Positions 14,993 through 17,237 of a stretch of DNA of 17,237 nucleotides are shown here, piece after piece. The notes under the pieces were generated by a model, which ran no database searches, had not been told where the DNA came from, and worked only from the letters and a program-made list of their open reading frames with translations. Within the stretch, counting starts at the first letter, position 1, and every line of letters starts with the position of its first letter. The DNA lies in contig DLBY01000007.1 of assembly GCA_002480345.1 (NCBI GenBank), forward strand, positions 1 through 17,237, written 5' to 3'. The stretch is from Phycisphaerales bacterium UBA7812. GTDB taxonomy: Bacteria > Planctomycetota > Phycisphaerae > Phycisphaerales > UBA1924. Position numbers and translations under genes: made by a program.

Positions 14993-15973
14993 ATGCCCAG
15001 GCCCAAGAAAGACCCGAGCGACCGCGTTGTCAAGTCAGGGGTATCCATCCCGAGATGGCTGAAGGACAAGATGGACTTCCACGCCCCCGATATGAACTGG
15101 AGCGCGTTCTTTTGCTCGGCTGTCGAAGAACGGATCGAGGAGATCGAGTCTGTTTGGCGCGACTTGAGCCGACCAGAGGCGGATGACGCGTTCATCGCGC
15201 GCCGACTCACGACCCCAACGGACTTCGTGCTCGACCGCAAGCGTGACGAGGGCGCGTATGAGGGCTACCTGCTCGCCAAGCACAAGCTCGGCAAGGCCAC
15301 GCTGCGCGCGATCGGAACTGTGGATCTGTGGCCCCCTGAGCACATCGGCAAACCGCCGCTCGTCAGTGACACGGACCAGTTCAAGCGTCTGATCGAGTCC
15401 GCGCAACGGAACGGAGTTGTTGATCCAAAGTTCGACGAGGACGACGAAGAGCCTTGGGGCATCCCCAACCCCGCGTGGGTCGCCTTCCCTCGCATGGACA
15501 GCGGAGCTTGGCCGTCGCAGAACCCTCTGTGGGACGCGTGCGCTGTGATCTCGTCTTCACTCTGGCCTGAAACGATTCGGCCTCGTCGTGCCGAGTCACC
15601 GCCCAATTTCACTGAGTTCTACCTCCCCACTCTGCTCGAACTACACAAACGAGAACGAGCACCGATCCACAACCCGCAGGGTCAGGCGAGCACAAGGGAT
15701 GAGGCTGAGCCAATCGATATCGCCCACATCTGGACAATACCGATCGCAAACGACGAAGCGGCTTGCGACATTCGCATCGTGGACCCGGTCGATGAGGCTG
15801 TCTGGCACACAGTTGCAGCGGGCACACCATTCGCCGAGATCTACGCCGATTGGGGAGGGCTGCGCAAGGACGTCGGCAGTTGGCACGACCCTCAAGCGAT
15901 CGCGTGGGCGCGAGGGTTCCTCGACTCTGCCAGATCCATCTGGCGTCGAGTAAGTACCAGGCTCGACGGCTAG
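14993..15973 (+). CDS. Ribbon-helix-helix protein with large uncharacterised C-terminal domain
   Basis: The protein has 326 residues. Residues about 12-53 look like a CopG/Arc-type ribbon-helix-helix: a strand (VKSGVSIP), a first helix (RWLKDKMDFHAP) and a second helix starting with NWS (NWSAFFCSAVEERIEEIE), as in many VapB-like antitoxins. The remaining 270 residues are Trp- and Asp-rich (for example GTVDLWPPEHIG, DEEPWGIPNPAWVAFP, IYADWGGLRKDVGSWHDPQ) and match nothing I recognise. RHH domains usually bind palindromic operators as dimers, so autoregulation is plausible. The start at 14993 is preferred to a GTG at 14927, because the latter lies upstream of the perfect -10 box and its hydrophobic 22 residues would be promoter DNA. 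Codon use is more mixed and GC lower than in groEL, consistent with transfer. Confidence 0.75.
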   Translation: MPRPKKDPSDRVVKSGVSIPRWLKDKMDFHAPDMNWSAFFCSAVEERIEEIESVWRDLSRPEADDAFIARRLTTPTDFVLDRKRDEGAYEGYLLAKHKLGKATLRAIGTVDLWPPEHIGKPPLVSDTDQFKRLIESAQRNGVVDPKFDEDDEEPWGIPNPAWVAFPRMDSGAWPSQNPLWDACAVISSSLWPETIRPRRAESPPNFTEFYLPTLLELHKRERAPIHNPQGQASTRDEAEPIDIAHIWTIPIANDEAACDIRIVDPVDEAVWHTVAAGTPFAEIYADWGGLRKDVGSWHDPQAIAWARGFLDSARSIWRRVSTRLDG

Positions 15974-16000
15974 GACGGCAGTTCCGACCAGCCGTCGAGC
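15961..16000 (+). terminator. 11-bp perfect hairpin overlapping the RHH stop codon
   Basis: GCTCGACGGCT (15961-15971) is the exact reverse complement of AGCCGTCGAGC (15990-16000), with an 18-nt loop. The stop TAG begins on the last base of the left arm. No U tract follows. It could be a terminator or an operator. Confidence 0.55.
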
Positions 16001-16022
16001 GAAACGAATGCCGGAGGCTGCA

Positions 16023-16454
16023 ATGGAATCGCTGATTTCAAACGGTATCGCTCTGCGCACACTCCGCCGCACCTGGACGTCGATCGGAGGACTGGTCGAG
16101 CGGAATCCCAGGAAGGGAGGGGAGGAACGATGGCGCGATCCGGACACCAACGAGACCGTCACGATGAACAGCCGAAAGAAAGTCGCGTGCCGGCCAGCGG
16201 TACTGCTCGTCCGCAAACGACAGGCTGCGCTCGCAAAACATAACACCCAGCCGAACGGCGAACTCGACATGTATGCGAGATCGCTGTTCGGCAGCTCTCC
16301 AACGAAGGGAGAACACCATGGCGAAGGGCTCAGGCGGAAAGGGCGGAGGCAAGTCCGGCGGAAAGAGCGGTGGCAAGGGGAGCGGCAAGGGAAGCGGCGG
16401 CAACCCGAACTACCCAAGCACGACCGGCAATCCCTCGGGCCCCGGAAGGGGTAA
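16023..16454 (+). CDS. HU-like DNA-binding fragment (possibly a remnant)
   Basis: CGGAGG (16012-16017) lies 5 nt before ATG 16023. The first 70 residues resemble the DNA-binding half of HU/IHF: an NG then hydrophobic start (ISNGIALRTL), then RKGGEERWRDPDTNETVTMNSRKKVACRPAVLLVRKR. This aligns by eye with the HU arm 'RNPQTGEEI.I...KVPAFKPGKALK'. The N-terminal helical dimerisation half of HU is absent. From about residue 98 the frame overlaps the well-supported Gly/Lys-rich gene and is Arg-rich shadow sequence, so the natural protein may be shorter or the gene may be decayed. The HU call is eye-level pattern recognition. It lies in the AT-richer accessory segment. Confidence 0.38.
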   Translation: MESLISNGIALRTLRRTWTSIGGLVERNPRKGGEERWRDPDTNETVTMNSRKKVACRPAVLLVRKRQAALAKHNTQPNGELDMYARSLFGSSPTKGEHHGEGLRRKGRRQVRRKERWQGERQGKRRQPELPKHDRQSLGPRKG

Positions 16455-16473
16455 CGCGCCCAAGGGCAAGTAA
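16318..16473 (+). CDS. 51-residue Gly/Lys/Ser-rich small protein
   Basis: AAGGGAG (16305-16311) lies 6 nt before ATG 16318. The first 28 residues are low-complexity Gly/Lys/Ser with repeated GGK and GSGKGSGG units, strongly basic and probably disordered. The last 22 residues change to a specific sequence, NPNYPSTTGNPSGPGRG followed by NAPKGK. The switch from simple repeat to a defined Pro/Gly/Asn motif suggests a real short protein whose tail is the conserved part. A basic disordered protein could bind nucleic acid or be a ribosomal-associated or phage-like small protein; no function can be assigned. It overlaps the end of the HU-like frame in another frame. Confidence 0.6.
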   Translation: MAKGSGGKGGGKSGGKSGGKGSGKGSGGNPNYPSTTGNPSGPGRGNAPKGK

Positions 16474-16586
16474 CTGGACCGCCCGCCTGCGGTGAAATCA
16501 CCCGCAGGTGGGCATTGTCAGTCTGTGAGGTTGGGTATCACCGGGTGCCATCAAGAAACCACACGCCGGCACCCCCAAACCCGTGC

Positions 16587-16610
16587 CACTGACCTGTCCC
16601 CAGGTCAGTG
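16587..16610. repeat. Hairpin repeat copy 2 (CACTGACCT / AGGTCAGTG)
   Basis: CACTGACCT (16587-16595) and AGGTCAGTG (16602-16610) have a 6-nt loop GTCCCC. The stem, and the CCGTGC leader before it, are identical to the copy at 6599-6629; only the loop differs. Both copies are followed by a C run. Confidence 0.75.
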
Positions 16611-16612
16611 CT

Positions 16613-16636
16613 CCCCCACCCAGCCCCCGCACCCCC
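16613..16636 (-). other. Canonical G-quadruplex motif on the minus strand
   Basis: C runs of 5, 3, 5 and 5 (16613-16617, 16619-16621, 16624-16628, 16632-16636) are separated by 1, 2 and 3 nt. The minus strand is therefore a short-loop quadruplex candidate directly after hairpin repeat copy 2. Confidence 0.55.
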
Positions 16637-16775
16637 GCCAAACCCAAACACCACGCCCGGCCCCATGCCTCCCGCTCCCCGGCCGCCAGGGAGAGGGCCC
16701 CACACTGAACAGCCGTGAGGGGCGCCCCTATCGCCGCCCCCACCCAATCCTCGGCCTCCCCGTCTGAAAGAGGGG

Positions 16776-16810
16776 TTGCAGGGGAAACTTCCCCTGCAGT
16801 TGTGCGCACA
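16776..16810. repeat. Hairpin followed by a 10-bp palindrome
   Basis: GCAGGGGAA (16778-16786) and TTCCCCTGC (16789-16797) are exact reverse complements; sterically this is a 7-bp stem with an AAACTT loop. The perfect palindrome TGTGCGCACA follows at 16801-16810. It could be a mobile-element end or a protein binding site; no gene is nearby. Confidence 0.6.
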
Positions 16811-16947
16811 TAAGCACACCGGAGTTACGAATCTCCCCCGCAAAACCCCCATCCGTGCGCAAACCCCCGTCCCTCCCCACACAACCCCTTGCAACCCGCC
16901 ACCCAATCCCGATCATGACCCCATCCCCCCTCGGCCCGCGACGCCAA

Positions 16948-16979
16948 CAGGCCCGCATGCCCACAGGCCCGCATGCCCA
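16948..16979. repeat. Two adjacent 16-nt direct repeats
   Basis: CAGGCCCGCATGCCCA occurs at 16948-16963 and 16964-16979, and a third partial copy (CAGG) runs into the AGGAGGG at 16981-16987. Confidence 0.85.
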
Positions 16980-16994
16980 CAGGAGGGAACGATC

Positions 16995-17237
16995 ATGACC
17001 AAGCAATCCTGCGAGACCAACACCCCCCAACTCGACCACCTCACCCTCACCGCCTTCTCTCAATCCCTCGCCCCACCCGCTCAACCCTCCCCCTCCCCGT
17101 GGCACGGGCGTCCCGCCCGTGTCTCCCAACCCTTTACCCCCAACTCCCAACCCTCTCCCCTCTCTCCCCCCACTGGTGACTGGTCACCGGTCACTGGTGA
17201 CTCTCCCACCGCTCCTCCCCCTCCCCCCCCTTGCCCG
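16995..17237 (+). CDS. Possible 5' part of a gene running off the window (doubtful)
   Basis: AGGAGGG (16981-16987) lies 7 nt before ATG 16995, one of the best Shine-Dalgarno/start pairs in the window. The frame stays open for 81 codons to the edge. The first 25 residues (MTKQSCETNTPQLDHLTLTAF) look like ordinary protein. After that the sequence is Pro/Ser-rich and is encoded by a palindrome, giving HGRPARV, and by repeats, so the frame may be open only because the DNA is C-rich. No family is recognised. Either a short gene has been overrun by repeats, or the start is fortuitous. Confidence 0.3.
   Translation, partial: MTKQSCETNTPQLDHLTLTAFSQSLAPPAQPSPSPWHGRPARVSQPFTPNSQPSPLSPPTGDWSPVTGDSPTAPPPPPPCP
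17101..17123. repeat. Palindromic element GGCACGGGCG-TCC-CGCCCGTGTC
   Basis: CACGGGCG (17103-17110) and CGCCCGTG (17114-17121) form an 8-bp stem around TCC, extendable by a G-U and a G-C pair. Its GCGTCC centre is shared with the reverse complements of hairpins B and C upstream of groES. It looks like a copy of a dispersed variable-stem palindrome family. Confidence 0.65.
17171..17202. repeat. 11-nt direct repeat with internal inverted repeat
   Basis: CACTGGTGACT occurs at 17171-17181 and 17192-17202, separated by GGTCACCGGT, which itself pairs with parts of the repeat. It lies in simple, C-rich DNA near the right edge. Confidence 0.6.

Larger units (their letters stand above)
16474..16994. 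other. Gene-poor, C-rich intergenic stretch
   Basis: No supported gene lies here. It holds copy 2 of the 9-bp hairpin repeat, a C-run block (minus-strand G-quadruplex motif), a hairpin plus 10-bp palindrome near 16776-16810 and a 16-nt direct repeat at 16948-16979. Open frames on both strands are low-complexity and overlap these structures. Confidence 0.7.

Noticed and set aside
15641..16501. 286-residue minus-strand open frame opposite the RHH and HU-like genes
   Set aside because: No start signal and no recognisable motif; the plus-strand RHH gene has a promoter and domain support.
16728..17150. Minus-strand open frame of 140 residues near the right end
   Set aside because: Gly-rich, encoded across palindromes and direct repeats, with no ribosome site.

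Overview
This is a high-GC window whose coding strand is dominated by C-ending codons. It most likely comes from a planctomycete of the Phycisphaerae type. The main pointers are an exported FG-GAP protein ending in a planctomycete-style 'GC-type' dockerin-like motif that terminates in GCP, a GroEL without the usual GGM tail, many variable-stem intergenic hairpins, and a mix of Shine-Dalgarno genes with genes whose -10 box sits directly before the ATG. The taxonomic call is an inference from these features.

Layout. 1-713: 3' part of a probable DUF4340 protein (+). 777-2042: kynureninase-like PLP enzyme (+). 2064-2855: short-chain dehydrogenase (-), convergent with the previous gene and divergent from the next. 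2930-3844: endonuclease IV (+). 3978-5012: TPR lipoprotein (+). 5027-5404: queF (+). 5485-6561: DnaB-like RecA-fold ATPase without the DnaB N-terminal domain (+). 6562-6820: convergent spacer with two hairpins, the first of which recurs 10 kb away. 6821-8488: secreted M14 zinc carboxypeptidase (-). 8731-10986: secreted FG-GAP/VCBS protein with dockerin-like tail (+). 11256-12292: degenerate receiver-domain protein overlapping a small lipoprotein (ATGA). 12459-14870: groES, a 73-residue conserved-looking small protein, and groEL, closed by a clear intrinsic terminator. 14871-16473: AT-richer accessory segment with a ribbon-helix-helix protein of unknown C-terminal function, an HU-like fragment and a 51-residue Gly/Lys/Ser protein. 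16474-17237: C-rich, repeat-rich DNA with one doubtful open frame running off the end.

How it works together. Most of the window is unrelated housekeeping genes in short units: DNA repair, queuosine tRNA modification, amino-acid metabolism and the chaperonin. Two structural themes stand out. First, five genes (kynU-like, nfo, queF, M14 peptidase, RHH) have a TANNNT hexamer 5-6 nt before the ATG and little or no Shine-Dalgarno, which is the arrangement of leaderless transcription. Nine other starts carry a clear purine-rich Shine-Dalgarno. Second, groES is preceded by a 37-nt-period array of three hairpins; two of them keep an identical GGAC loop and flanks while all paired stem sequence changes compensatorily. 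This is the best candidate here for an undescribed element. The GTCC-type core of that array reappears in a palindrome near the right end.

No tRNA, rRNA, CRISPR array, complete transposon or phage gene was recognised.
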